This document shows positions 9,072 through 18,230 of a DNA stretch of 64,000 bases, piece after piece. The notes beneath the pieces were generated by a model. That model was not told where the DNA came from. It did not search any database and saw only the letters and a program-made list of their open reading frames with translations. Position 1 is the first letter of the stretch. Every line of letters starts with the position of its first letter. A program made the position numbers and the translations under genes. This DNA comes from Candidatus Accumulibacter sp. UBA704 (GTDB lineage Bacteria > Pseudomonadota > Gammaproteobacteria > Burkholderiales > Rhodocyclaceae): positions 21,879-85,878 of the forward strand of contig DBMG01000053.1 of NCBI GenBank assembly GCA_002304785.1, read 5' to 3'.

Positions 9072-10337
9072 ATGTCCGAATCCCACAGTTCGCAGATTTT
9101 CCTAGGACGCCAGCCGATTCTCGGGCGCGAGCAACAACTCCTGGCCTATGAACTGCTTTTCCGCGAGGGGCCGATTCTCACCAGCAACCGCGCGGAGATC
9201 GTCGATCCGTCGCAGGCCACGGCCACCGTCATCGCCAACGCCTTCACCGAACTCAGCGCCAACGAGGCCCTTGGCCCCTACCGCGGCTACATCAACGTCG
9301 ACCAGGAGTTCCTTTTCAACGACCTGATCGAAGCCCTCCCGCCCAAGATCGTCGTGCTGGAGATTCTCGAGACGGTAAAGCCCACACCGGAAGTGATCGC
9401 TCGCTGCCGGCAGCTTTGCGACAAGGGTTTCTCACTGGCCATCGACGACGTGATCGAGATCGACGACGCCTACCGCCCGCTGCTGGAGCTGGCCGACATC
9501 ATCAAGGTCGATGTTCTGGGCCTGGATGCCGACCAGCTAACCGGGCTGGTCAAGCAACTCAAACCGTTCGGCAAGAAACTGCTGGCCGAGAAGGTCGAAT
9601 CGGCCGCGCAGGTCGACTTGTGCAAGAGCCTGGGTTTCGAATTGTTCCAGGGGTATTACTTCGCCAAACCGGCAATCATCGTCGGGAAAAAGCTCAACCC
9701 ATCGCAAATCGCCCTCCTGAGGCTGCTCGGGCTGGTCCTGCAGGACGCGGAGACCCACGAAATCGAGAACGCCTTCAAGGTCGAACCTGGGCTGACGGTC
9801 AACATGCTGCGCCTGACCAATTCGGTCGGCAGCGGACTGACTACCCGCATCACTTCGCTGCGCCATGCCATCACCATCCTTGGCCGCCGGCAATTGCAGC
9901 GCTGGCTGCAACTGCTGATCTATACCAACCCCAAGGGCGGCGGCCACGGCGAGAATCCGTTGCTGCAGCTCGCCGCGACCCGCGGCCGTTTGATGGAACT
10001 TCTGGCCGACCGAGTGGCGCCGAGAAACCGCGAGTTTGCCGATCAGGGGTTCATGGTCGGAATCATGTCGCTGATGCCAGCCCTGCTCGGAGTCGCCATG
10101 GAGGAAATCCTGGCCCAGCTGCCGGTCGCACAACGGGTCAAACAGGCGCTGGAAGAACGAACGGGGCAACACGGCCAGTTGCTGCAACTCGCCGAAGCCA
10201 CCGAGCAGACCGATCCGGCCATTCTGGAAGAAGCCCTGCAACGCGTGCCGGGAATCGGCCTTGAATTCCTGGAAGACTGCCTGACCCAGGCCTTGTATTG
10301 GGCGAACAACCTCGGACGGGAAAAGGCCGATGATTAG
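9072..10337 (+). CDS. EAL-HDOD signalling protein (second of three)
   Basis: 421-aa paralogue of the preceding gene with the same EAL-HDOD layout. It keeps more catalytic-type residues than its neighbours: YELLFR, VVLEILET, the acidic pair in LAIDDVIEIDD, IIKVDVLG, LLAEKVES and LFQGYYFAKP. Of the three it is the best candidate for c-di-GMP binding or hydrolysis, although the usual DDFGTG loop is altered. The HDOD half repeats MLRLTNSVGSGL and a SLRHAITILGRRQL block. It lies 81 bp after the first copy and starts at ATG 9072. The high similarity suggests recent duplication followed by loss of active-site residues in the flanking copies. Confidence 0.88.
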   Translation: MSESHSSQIFLGRQPILGREQQLLAYELLFREGPILTSNRAEIVDPSQATATVIANAFTELSANEALGPYRGYINVDQEFLFNDLIEALPPKIVVLEILETVKPTPEVIARCRQLCDKGFSLAIDDVIEIDDAYRPLLELADIIKVDVLGLDADQLTGLVKQLKPFGKKLLAEKVESAAQVDLCKSLGFELFQGYYFAKPAIIVGKKLNPSQIALLRLLGLVLQDAETHEIENAFKVEPGLTVNMLRLTNSVGSGLTTRITSLRHAITILGRRQLQRWLQLLIYTNPKGGGHGENPLLQLAATRGRLMELLADRVAPRNREFADQGFMVGIMSLMPALLGVAMEEILAQLPVAQRVKQALEERTGQHGQLLQLAEATEQTDPAILEEALQRVPGIGLEFLEDCLTQALYWANNLGREKADD

Positions 10338-10369
10338 AGTGTGTTCTCATTTCTGCACGGGCGGCCATC

Positions 10370-11623
10370 ATGACTGAAACCACCCTCAACGAAACCTACC
10401 TCAGCCGCCAGCCCGTCCTGGACTTGCAGCAGGAACTGGTCGGCTACGAATTGCTGCTGCAACCGGCGGGCAGCGCCGGCGGGACAGGAAACAGTCCGGA
10501 GAATGCCGCCATGCTGGTTTGTGGCGCCTATGCCGAACTGGGCATCCGCAGCGCACTGGGACGGCACAAGGCATTCCTGCGCGTCGACCCGGATTTTCTG
10601 CACGACGACGCCATCGAAGCACTCCCGGCCGAAGGCGTCGTGATCCAGATCCTGCTTGATCGCATTCCCGACGAACGCATGCTGGAACGCTGCCGCGTCT
10701 TGCGCGAAAGGCGCTATTCCCTGGCGCTCGCCGACTATGCGGGGCTCGACGAACAAAGCTCGCCGCTCCTGACCATGGTCGACTACGTCAAGATCGACAT
10801 CCGCGGCAAGGACTCCAGGCGATTGCTCGAACTCGCCGGTCCGCTGGCACGGTTGCCGCTCAAACTGCTGGCGCAGGGCGTGGAAACCCGGGAGGATTTC
10901 GTCCGCTGCCGCGACGCCGGCTTCCAGCTTTTCCAGGGCTACCACTTCGCCCGGCCGGAAATCGTCAGCGGACGACGGCTGACGGCGTCGCAGACCACGA
11001 TCATCCAGTTGATCAACCTCGCCGCCCGCGACGCCGACACGGTCAAGATCGAGGAAGGCATCAAGCACGACCCGGCGCTCGCGGTCAATCTCCTGAGCAT
11101 CGTCAATTCGGTCGCCTACAACTTTTCCCGGCGCATCAGTTCCTTGCGCCAGGCCATCACCGTGCTCGGTCGGCGCCAGTTGCAGCGCTGGCTGCAGTTA
11201 CTGCTGATGACCCCGGCCGGCAAAGTGCCGGACGCCAGCCGCACGCCGCTGCTCCAGGTCGCTGCCCTGCGCGGACGCATGCTGGAACTGCTGGTCGGCC
11301 AGGTGCGCCCGCGCGACGCGACGCTCGCCGGTCAGGCGTTCATCACCGGCATCATGTCGATGATGCCGACCGCGCTGGGCATGCCGATGAACGAGATCTT
11401 CGAACAGATCGCGCTGGAGCAGGAAATCGTCGCCGCACTACAGTCTTACCAGGGAACGCTCGGCAAGATGCTGATGCTGATCGAATGCTACGACGCCGAG
11501 GACGCTGACGGATGCGACGCGATTCTGGCCGGGTTCCTTGGCACCGGTCTGGACAGGAACATGCTGAATCACTGCCTGACGGAATCGCTGCGGTGGATCA
11601 ACGGCAGCGAAGAAGCCGACTGA
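10370..11623 (+). CDS. EAL-HDOD signalling protein (third of three)
   Basis: 417-aa third member of the array. It is the most diverged in the EAL half: the usual ExL-like motif survives as YELLLQ, VVLEIL is replaced by VVIQILLD, the DD pair by [10 protein letters not shown], and AE(K/G)VE by LLAQGVET, while VKIDIRG and [10 protein letters not shown] remain. Loss of several metal ligands predicts an inactive EAL domain. The HDOD half is better conserved ([29 protein letters not shown]). It begins 32 bp after the second copy and is followed 34 bp later by galE. A sensor or scaffold role is inferred. Confidence 0.87.
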   Translation: MTETTLNETYLSRQPVLDLQQELVGYELLLQPAGSAGGTGNSPENAAMLVCGAYAELGIRSALGRHKAFLRVDPDFLHDDAIEALPAEGVVIQILLDRIPDERMLERCRVLRERRYSLALADYAGLDEQSSPLLTMVDYVKIDIRGKDSRRLLELAGPLARLPLKLLAQGVETREDFVRCRDAGFQLFQGYHFARPEIVSGRRLTASQTTIIQLINLAARDADTVKIEEGIKHDPALAVNLLSIVNSVAYNFSRRISSLRQAITVLGRRQLQRWLQLLLMTPAGKVPDASRTPLLQVAALRGRMLELLVGQVRPRDATLAGQAFITGIMSMMPTALGMPMNEIFEQIALEQEIVAALQSYQGTLGKMLMLIECYDAEDADGCDAILAGFLGTGLDRNMLNHCLTESLRWINGSEEAD

Positions 11624-11657
11624 AAAACAACCAACTCGCCAACCCGCTAGGAAAACC

Positions 11658-12671
11658 ATGCAGAACATTCTCGTCACCGGCGGTGCCGGCTACATCGGCT
11701 CGCACACCTGCGTCGAACTCCTGGCCGCCGGCTACAACCTGGTGGTCATCGACAATTTTTCGAACAGCAAACCGGCCGTGCTCGGCCGGGTCGAGCAGAT
11801 CAGCGGCGGCAAGATTCCATTCATGGAAGTCGACGTCCGCGACCGCAGCGCGCTGCGCGACGTGTTCCGCCAGCACGCGATCGACGCGGTGATCCACTTC
11901 GCCGGACTCAAGGCCGTCGGCGAATCCGTCTCGCAACCGCTGCGTTATTACGACAACAACGTTTCGGGCAGTATCGCCCTGTTTGAAGTGATGGCCGAAT
12001 CGGGCGTCAAGACACTGGTGTTTTCGTCGTCGGCCACCGTTTACGGCGATCCTCAAAGCGTGCCGATCCGCGAAGACTTCCCGCTTTCGGCGACCAACCC
12101 TTACGGGCGCTCCAAGCTGATGCTGGAAGAAATCCTGCGCGACCTGTCGCGTTCCGACGAAAGCTGGAAGATCGCCCTGCTGCGCTACTTCAATCCCGTT
12201 GGAGCGCATGAATCGGGAATCATCGGGGAAGACCCGAACGGCATCCCGAACAACCTGATGCCCTACATCACCCAGGTCGCCGTCGGCAAATTGCAGCAAC
12301 TCTCCGTCTTCGGCGACGACTACCCGACGCCGGACGGCACCGGCGTGCGCGACTACATCCACGTCGTCGATCTGGCGCGAGGCCACCTTGCGGCGCTGGG
12401 TGCGCTATCCGACAAGCCCGGCGTGATGACCGTCAACCTTGGAACCGGCCAGGGTTACAGCGTGCTCGACGTGATACGCGCCTTCGAGAACGCCAGCGGG
12501 CGCCCGGTTCCCTACCGGATCGCCCCGCGACGCCCTGGCGACGTGGCCCAGTGCTATGCCGATCCGACGCTGGCCCAGGAGCTTCTCGGCTGGCGCGCCG
12601 AGCGCGGCCTCGAAGAGATGTGCCGCGACTCGTGGCGCTGGCAGCAATGGGCGGCAAGCAACCGGACATAA
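11658..12671 (+). CDS. galE: UDP-glucose 4-epimerase GalE
   Basis: Interconverts UDP-glucose and UDP-galactose in the cytoplasm, feeding surface polysaccharide synthesis. The 337-aa length is typical. It has the NAD-binding Rossmann motif [12 protein letters not shown] at residues 5-16, [20 protein letters not shown], the catalytic SSSATVYG and YGRSK (Tyr-x-x-x-Lys), [13 protein letters not shown] and the C-terminal [21 protein letters not shown] precedes the ATG. It follows the EAL-HDOD array on the same strand and is followed 49 bp later by the beta-CASP gene; co-transcription is possible but no functional link is obvious. Confidence 0.95.
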   Translation: MQNILVTGGAGYIGSHTCVELLAAGYNLVVIDNFSNSKPAVLGRVEQISGGKIPFMEVDVRDRSALRDVFRQHAIDAVIHFAGLKAVGESVSQPLRYYDNNVSGSIALFEVMAESGVKTLVFSSSATVYGDPQSVPIREDFPLSATNPYGRSKLMLEEILRDLSRSDESWKIALLRYFNPVGAHESGIIGEDPNGIPNNLMPYITQVAVGKLQQLSVFGDDYPTPDGTGVRDYIHVVDLARGHLAALGALSDKPGVMTVNLGTGQGYSVLDVIRAFENASGRPVPYRIAPRRPGDVAQCYADPTLAQELLGWRAERGLEEMCRDSWRWQQWAASNRT

Positions 12672-12720
12672 CGAACCTTTTCAACGCCATGCATGCCCAA
12701 TGCGGCAAGGAGGAGGAATC

Positions 12721-14133
12721 ATGAAGCTCGGCTTTTTCGGTGCCGCAGGTGAAGTAACCGGTTCCTGCACTTTGGTGGAAACCGGCCGCACCCGCTTCCT
12801 GGTCGATTGCGGCATGTTCCAGGGAGGCCCCGAAGCCCGCACGAAGAACCTGCACGCTTTGAATTTCGACGGTGACGTGCGCGACATCGATTTCGTGCTG
12901 CTGACCCACGCGCACATCGACCACTCCGGACTGCTTCCCCGCCTGGCCGTGCTCGGCTATCGCGGACCGATCTACGCCACACCGGCCAGCATCGACCTGC
13001 TTGAGGTTCTCCTGCCTGACAGCGCCCACATCCAGGAAAAGGAGGCCGAATGGCAGTTGCGCCATCGGAGGCGCGGCGGCAAGGTCGAGCGCGGCGTGCA
13101 GACACCGCTCTATACGGTGGCCGAGGCGCAAACGGTGCTCAAGCTGTTCAAGCCGGCTCGGTACGGCGAAACCATTTCACCGGCCGGGGACGTGCAGGTC
13201 CGCTTCCATGACGCCGGGCATATTCTCGGCTCCGCCTGGCTGGAAGTCACCGTTAGCGGCAGCGGCTCGCCGCGCAAACTGGTCTTCTCCGGCGATCTCG
13301 GCATGTACCCTCGCCCGGTCCTGCGCGACCCCGAACAGGTCATCCCGGAAGCGGACGTCCTGCTCGTCGAATCGACCTACGGCGACCGCCTGCACCGTTC
13401 CATGCCGGAAACAGAAGAGGAAATCGTCGCCGCGTTGGGACGCACCCATGCCTGTCATGGCAACCTGATCATCCCGTCCTTTGCCGTCGGCCGCACGCAG
13501 GAAATCCTCTACATCTTGGCCGATCTGGTGCGGCGCGGGCGCCTGTCGCCGCTCAAGGTCTATGTCGACTCGCCGATGGCCAACGAGGCCACGCGCATCA
13601 CCCTGGCACATCCGGAATTGCTCGACGCCGAGACGCGCGAACTGATCGCCTGGCAGCAAGCGCATCCGGAAAAGATGAAAATCGAATTCGTCGCCGATGT
13701 CGAACGATCAAAAGCCCTGAACGAAATGCGCGAGGGCGCCGTCATCATCTCTGCCAGCGGCATGTGCGAAGCCGGGCGCATCAAGTACCACCTGCGCGAG
13801 AACCTTCCACGCAGCGAATGCAGCATCCTGATCGCCGGATTCCAGGCGGCAGGCACCTTGGGGCGAAGGATCGTCGACGGCGCACGCACGGTGAAGATTT
13901 TCGGGCAACCGGTTCCGGTGCGGGCGCGCATCTACACCGTCGGCGGCCTGTCGGCGCATGCCGACCAGGGCGCGTTGATCAACTGGCTGCGCGGCTTCCG
14001 CAAGCCGCCGGGAAAAACCTTCCTGATCCACGGCGAGGCCGGAGCACGGACGACATTCGCCAAGGCGATCCAGGACCAGCTAGGCTGGACGAACATTCGG
14101 CTGCCGCAGCGTGGAGAGCGGTTCGACGTTTAG
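12721..14133 (+). CDS. Beta-CASP metallo-beta-lactamase ribonuclease-like protein
   Basis: Member of the CPSF/YSH1-like beta-CASP family, 470 aa, expected to process or degrade RNA with two zinc ions. The metallo-beta-lactamase core shows LTHAHIDHSG (HxHxDH), DAGHILGSA and SGDLGMYPRP; the beta-CASP part shows VESTYGDRLH, IIPSFAVGRTQEILYIL, YVDSPMA, the ISASGMCEAGRIKYHL motif and the C-terminal TVGGLSAHADQ and LIHGE motifs. The start is the ATG at 12721 after AAGGAGGAATC; upstream in-frame codons lack family similarity. Its substrate is unknown. Confidence 0.9.
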   Translation: MKLGFFGAAGEVTGSCTLVETGRTRFLVDCGMFQGGPEARTKNLHALNFDGDVRDIDFVLLTHAHIDHSGLLPRLAVLGYRGPIYATPASIDLLEVLLPDSAHIQEKEAEWQLRHRRRGGKVERGVQTPLYTVAEAQTVLKLFKPARYGETISPAGDVQVRFHDAGHILGSAWLEVTVSGSGSPRKLVFSGDLGMYPRPVLRDPEQVIPEADVLLVESTYGDRLHRSMPETEEEIVAALGRTHACHGNLIIPSFAVGRTQEILYILADLVRRGRLSPLKVYVDSPMANEATRITLAHPELLDAETRELIAWQQAHPEKMKIEFVADVERSKALNEMREGAVIISASGMCEAGRIKYHLRENLPRSECSILIAGFQAAGTLGRRIVDGARTVKIFGQPVPVRARIYTVGGLSAHADQGALINWLRGFRKPPGKTFLIHGEAGARTTFAKAIQDQLGWTNIRLPQRGERFDV

Positions 14134-14271
14134 CGGAAAAACTCGGCAAGCAGCGGAACAAAGAAAAACCATCGCTGTCTGAACCAGCGAATGGACGATT
14201 TTTCGTTCCGCAACTGCGTGAAGCAAGAGTTTCGTCTGTTCGCCCGATGGACCCTGTAGCTGGAGATCATC

Positions 14272-14421
14272 ATGGAATTGGACAACCTCAACGCACTGCT
14301 CGTCATAACGGCCGCGGCGCCTTATGCCGCAGAGGCCACCTATCGGTGGATGAAGCGTTCAGGCTTGTCGAAAGCCGTCGTCCATTTCCTGCAAAGCCAG
14401 TTTACGCAGATTCAGCACTGA
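14272..14421 (+). CDS. Possible 49-aa small protein
   Basis: An ATG at 14272 preceded by TGGAGATCATC opens a 49-codon frame ending in TGA at 14419-14421. The product starts MELDNLNALLVITAAAPYAAE and ends in a basic stretch with HFLQSQFTQIQH. It contains a moderately hydrophobic N-terminal segment. I do not recognise a family. It fills most of the gap between the beta-CASP gene and the chemoreceptor on the opposite strand. The Shine-Dalgarno is good but coding status is uncertain. Confidence 0.35.
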   Translation: MELDNLNALLVITAAAPYAAEATYRWMKRSGLSKAVVHFLQSQFTQIQH

Positions 14422-14465
14422 CGCGTAGAGGGTACGGGCGGAGCGCTCACAGGCCAATACCGGCT

Positions 14466-16484
14466 TCACACCGACAGACAGGCAACCGACTCCTCCAACC
14501 GTGTCGCGAGACCGGCCAGTGTCCGCGAGGACGCGCTGGTAGTCTGGGCCGAGGCATGACACTCCTCGGCCATGCCCGAGATTTCCTGGGTATTGCGCGC
14601 AATCTCGTTGCCGGCGTTGCTTTGCTCGGTCGTGGCGTGGGCGATTTCCTCGATATGCCTAGCCGTCACGCTCACCGTCTCGCGCAGGCGCGCGAGCAGT
14701 TCGCTGAGTTCGTCGACCACGCTGGCACTGCCGCGTACCTGATCGCTGCTGCGGCGCATCGAAACCACCGCCGCTTGGATGTTCTCCTGGATCGCCTCGA
14801 TGGTCCCCGCCACATCGGTTGTCGCTGTGCGCGTACGCTCGGCAAGTTTTCGTACTTCGTCGGCCACGACGGAAAAGCCCCGTCCATGCTCGCCGGCGCG
14901 CGCCGCCTCGATGGCCGCGTTGAGTGCGAGCAGATTGGTCTGCTCGGCAATTTCGCGAATGGCCCGCACCACCTGGCCGATCTCGTGCGACTGATTCTCC
15001 AAATCCTGAATCGCCAAAACGGCCTCATTCACGCCGGAAACAATCCCCGCCATCTCGCGGGCAGCTCCGGCGGCATGCTCGGCCCCCCGACGCGTCGCCT
15101 CGTCGGCCTCCACCGTAACGCGCTCTGTATCGCGGGCGCGTTCCGCCACTTCATCGATCGACACCGTCAATTGCTGGACGGCACTGGCAGTGCGCGCGGC
15201 GGCCTCGTTCTGCCGTTCGGTGGCGCTTTCGATCTGCCGGCTCGACGCATTGACGCGGTCCACCGAACCGTTCAGTTCCCGGGCGGCAACGAGCGTATCG
15301 CGGATCAATCCCCCGAAACTCGCGGCCATCTCATTGAAGTATCGGGCCATTTCCGCCGCTTCGTCGGACGAGCGAGGGATCACGCGCACGCTGAGATCTC
15401 CGGCGGCCATGCGCTTGGCCGCCGCGCTCAGATCCTCGATGCCGCGCATGATCGACATGTAGGCGCCGGTGAATCCGTATCCAAGCAGCAGGAGAACCAC
15501 GCCGATGATGGCCAAGACGGTGTTGCGCTTCATCATCAGGTTGTTCATGCGCGCGTCGAGCACGCGGTCGACTCCAGGCACGATGGCGCGGGCCATGTCC
15601 AGCACAGCAGCCATGGCCAGAGTTCCGGGACCATCGTAGTCCGCCGGAGAAATATCGAAATCGCTCGTATCGATGACCTTGGTGGTCAACAGTTCCTGCA
15701 GGCCGAGGGGCGTCGTGCCCAGGGCAGATGCCTGGGTTTCCAGACCTGTGGCCAGCGCCGGCCGGAGAGCGCCGGCCTTCTCGATATTCTCGAGGTTCCA
15801 TGAAACCAGTGGATCGATGCCGCCACGCACCACAAGCAGGCGGTTGCGCAGCTTTGTCTTGAGGCGCTTGCCAGCGACGGCGCCGAGTCCGACATCGCGC
15901 GCCACGCCGACGCTCTCGAGCAGCAGCGGCAGCTTGATCGACAACGAATCGACCAGAGCGGCCACGGCCGGGTCGCCGTCGGCGCGAATTCCGCTGCGAT
16001 CCGAAACGACGGTCAGGCCGTGGCGCAACAACCGGTTGAACTCCAGTTGCGCGTTCAGGGCATCGGCCGCATCCTCGCCGCCGGCAGAATATTTCTCCCA
16101 GTGTTCGCGAAGCGGGATCCATGCGGCGCCTGCCAGTTCTTCCCCGATACCGCTACGCGTCAGGTTGTGCAACCCGCGCAGGCGCTCGACGACGAACGCG
16201 CGCCGTTCGGATTGCGCCTGCCTGTAGGATTCGTCGCCGGCCAGCACCGCTTGCCAGGCGGCATGGTAGTCATGCGCCGCAGCCAGCAGTTCGAGCGCCG
16301 GCAGTTGCAAATCCAGGCCCACCCGCTCGCGCCGCGTAACCTCGAACTGGCCCTGATGCTCAGACACCAGCAGCCCGGAAAACAGAAGCAACGGCACGAG
16401 AAACACGACTGCCGTCAGCAACAGCTTGTAGCGGTAGGAAAGGCGACCAACGAGCCAGACGGCGGGAACGAACAGGGATTTCAT
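14466..16484 (-). CDS. Methyl-accepting chemotaxis protein
   Basis: Transmembrane chemoreceptor of about 672 aa. The N-terminus has one hydrophobic segment (about residues 20-42), followed by a large periplasmic region (about 43-330) rich in helices with no recognised ligand domain. A second membrane segment (NTVLAIIGVVLLLLGYGF) is followed by a HAMP region (ending near SVRVIPRSSDEAAEM) and a cytoplasmic signalling domain. The highly conserved hairpin tip is present as EIAEQTNLLALNAAIEAARA and GRGFSVVADEVRKLAERT, which contacts CheA/CheW. The start is the ATG at 16484 (MKSLFV); an upstream start at 16556 would run through the Pho-box-like region. No che genes are nearby, and the ligand is unknown. 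Confidence 0.92.
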   Translation of the reverse strand: MKSLFVPAVWLVGRLSYRYKLLLTAVVFLVPLLLFSGLLVSEHQGQFEVTRRERVGLDLQLPALELLAAAHDYHAAWQAVLAGDESYRQAQSERRAFVVERLRGLHNLTRSGIGEELAGAAWIPLREHWEKYSAGGEDAADALNAQLEFNRLLRHGLTVVSDRSGIRADGDPAVAALVDSLSIKLPLLLESVGVARDVGLGAVAGKRLKTKLRNRLLVVRGGIDPLVSWNLENIEKAGALRPALATGLETQASALGTTPLGLQELLTTKVIDTSDFDISPADYDGPGTLAMAAVLDMARAIVPGVDRVLDARMNNLMMKRNTVLAIIGVVLLLLGYGFTGAYMSIMRGIEDLSAAAKRMAAGDLSVRVIPRSSDEAAEMARYFNEMAASFGGLIRDTLVAARELNGSVDRVNASSRQIESATERQNEAAARTASAVQQLTVSIDEVAERARDTERVTVEADEATRRGAEHAAGAAREMAGIVSGVNEAVLAIQDLENQSHEIGQVVRAIREIAEQTNLLALNAAIEAARAGEHGRGFSVVADEVRKLAERTRTATTDVAGTIEAIQENIQAAVVSMRRSSDQVRGSASVVDELSELLARLRETVSVTARHIEEIAHATTEQSNAGNEIARNTQEISGMAEECHASAQTTSASSRTLAGLATRLEESVACLSV

Positions 16485-16536
16485 GTGTGGGTCTGCAAGA
16501 ATGAAAAGACCGGCAGATCCTAACGGCCGATGGTTA

Positions 16537-16577
16537 CAGTCATGTTGCTGCAACACCCGACGTCATCAGCATGTAAC
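16537..16577 (+). promoter_or_regulatory. Candidate Pho box array before the ppx locus
   Basis: Two pairs of CTGTCAT-like 7-mers occur on the plus strand with 11-bp phasing: CAGTCAT (16537) and CTGCAAC (16548), then ACGTCAT (16560) and ATGTAAC (16571). The PhoB consensus is two CTGT(C/A)A(T/C) repeats separated by 4 bp, so the spacing fits well, with a 1-bp shift between the pairs. The array sits in the divergent gap between the chemoreceptor (minus) and the 68-aa gene and ppx (plus), in the orientation expected for the plus-strand genes. Binding is inferred. Confidence 0.45.
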
Positions 16578-16626
16578 ACTCGCGTTCCAGAATCACGGCG
16601 TCATCAAGCACTGTCCAGCACCGCAA

Positions 16627-16833
16627 ATGCAAAAACTCGAAAGATACGTAGGTCGTATCGTGCGCCTGAAACAGCGCGCCTTGGAGCGAATCAAGGGGAG
16701 CAAAAGGATCTTCGTCGATCACGAGGACAACTGCTTTCTGGTTGCCGCCATCGACCGCCAGATGAGCCGCCTGATCTGTTACGGGGCCAATCGGCGCATC
16801 GATGTCTGCGCGGCAGATATCGTGCTGATCTGA
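16627..16833 (+). CDS. Conserved 68-aa hypothetical protein next to ppx
   Basis: A 68-aa product starting MQKLERYVGRIVRLKQ and ending RIDVCAADIVLI, with an internal DNCFLVAAIDRQM and LICYGANRRI. The well-mixed hydrophobic and charged composition and the ordered ending resemble a folded small protein. I associate similar proteins with Rhodocyclales but cannot name a family. It lies 66 bp before the ppx start and 50 bp after a candidate Pho box array, so it could be the first gene of a phosphate-responsive transcript. An upstream in-frame start at 16483 is unlikely. Confidence 0.6.
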   Translation: MQKLERYVGRIVRLKQRALERIKGSKRIFVDHEDNCFLVAAIDRQMSRLICYGANRRIDVCAADIVLI

Positions 16834-16898
16834 TCACCGACCGCACCTCCCAGCCGCACGCCGTGTTCCCGCCCATCGAGACTCCAACCCTTCGCCGC

Positions 16899-18214
16899 AT
16901 GGACGAAAATGCCCGGATCGATCATTCGTCCGGTAGCGTGCTGGCCGACCGGGAACCGGCGCCGGGAGAGTATTCCGGCAGCACCTATCGGGAGATTGCC
17001 GCCGTCGACCTGGGCTCCAACGCCTTCCGTCTACAGGTCGGACGCTTCGTCGATGACCAGATCTACCCGCTGGATTCGATCAAGGACACGGTGCGGATCG
17101 CGTTCGGCCTGACTGCCATCACGCACCTCGACGAGGCGGCGCAGCTGCGAGCGCTTGCCGCACTGGCACGCTTCGGCGAGCGTCTGCGCAGATTTCGGAA
17201 GGAGTCGGTACGCGCAGTCGCGACCAGCGCGCTTCGCGTCGCCAGGAACGCCGATGTATTTCTTCCGCGCACCGAAGAGGCGCTCGGCTTCCCCATCGAG
17301 GTCATCCGGGGGCGTGAGGAAGCTCGCCTGATCTACATCGGCGCGCATCATGCGCTCCCGCCCAGCGAACAAACGCGCCTGGTCGTCGATGTCGGCGGAG
17401 GATCGACGGAGTTCATCATCGGGCGGAAGAACGAACCGCTGCTCATGGAATCCCTGCGCATGGGGTGCGTCAGCTTCACGCACACCCACTTCCCTGACGG
17501 CAAGGTCACCCGACGGAGCTTTCGCGAAGCAGAAATGGCAGCCGCCAGCGAGATCGAGAGCATTGCCGTCAACTACCGCCGCTTCGGCTGTGGTACGGCT
17601 TTCGGTTCCTCGGGAACGGCACGGGCCATCGCCCGGATCCTCGAACTCAATTCGCTCAATCCCGGCGGGACGGCCGGCATCACCCGCCAAGGGCTAGGTA
17701 ACCTGCGCGAACTGATGATCCGTGCAGGCTCTCCTGAAGGTCTGGCCCTGGACGGCCTGCCGACTGACCGGCTGACTGTCCTGCCCGCGGGCACAGCCAT
17801 CATGAGCGCCATATTTTCCCGCCTCGATATTCCGCAGATGCACCCGGCGCGCGGTGCCCTGCGCCTGGGAGTCATGTACGACATGCTCGGGCACTTCCAC
17901 CAGCACGACATGCGCGACACCTCTGTGCGGCAGTTCACGCGCCGCTATCGTGTTGACCTGCGCCAGGCAGAACGGATGAAAAAGGCAGCGCTGGGCCGCG
18001 CAATTGCACGAGATCGGCCTGTCGATCGCGCACTGCGGGTTTCACAAGCATGGCGCCTACATCATCGGCGAGGTCGACATGCCATGCTTACCGGCTCGAA
18101 TTGCCGCGCCAATGGCTCAGCGAATACCGGCTGAGTGCCGCCGCACTGGCGGATGAATCGCTGATCTGGAGGCAGACGGGGGCGACCTTGCAGATCATCC
18201 GCCGCGCCGGCTGA
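16899..18214 (+). pseudogene. ppx: Exopolyphosphatase gene, C-terminal third deleted and frameshifted
   Basis: The intact frame from ATG 16899 gives the Ppx/GppA phosphatase core: AAVDLGSNAFRLQVGRF, ATSALRVARNA, GREEARLIYIG, VVDVGGGSTEFIIG and FGSSGTARAIARI. It normally ends in an HD-like C-terminal domain, but here the frame turns to nonsense after QAERMKKAA (about 17990) and stops at 18134. The missing continuation is found in two other frames: [21 protein letters not shown] plus [10 protein letters not shown] from 17992, then [13 protein letters not shown] to RRAG-stop at 18089-18214. Family members have roughly 20 residues between the first two blocks and about 75 between the second and third, so two internal deletions are inferred. 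The 411-aa truncated product keeps the catalytic core and could retain some activity. A sequencing or assembly error is the main alternative. Confidence 0.85.
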
Positions 18215-18230
18215 CGAAAACCTGCGACTA

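Noticed and set aside
13764..15803. Very long (679-codon) plus-strand frame
   Set aside because: It runs out of frame over the beta-CASP gene and antisense to the chemoreceptor, both with strong family motifs; its translation is low-complexity Arg/His/Ala.
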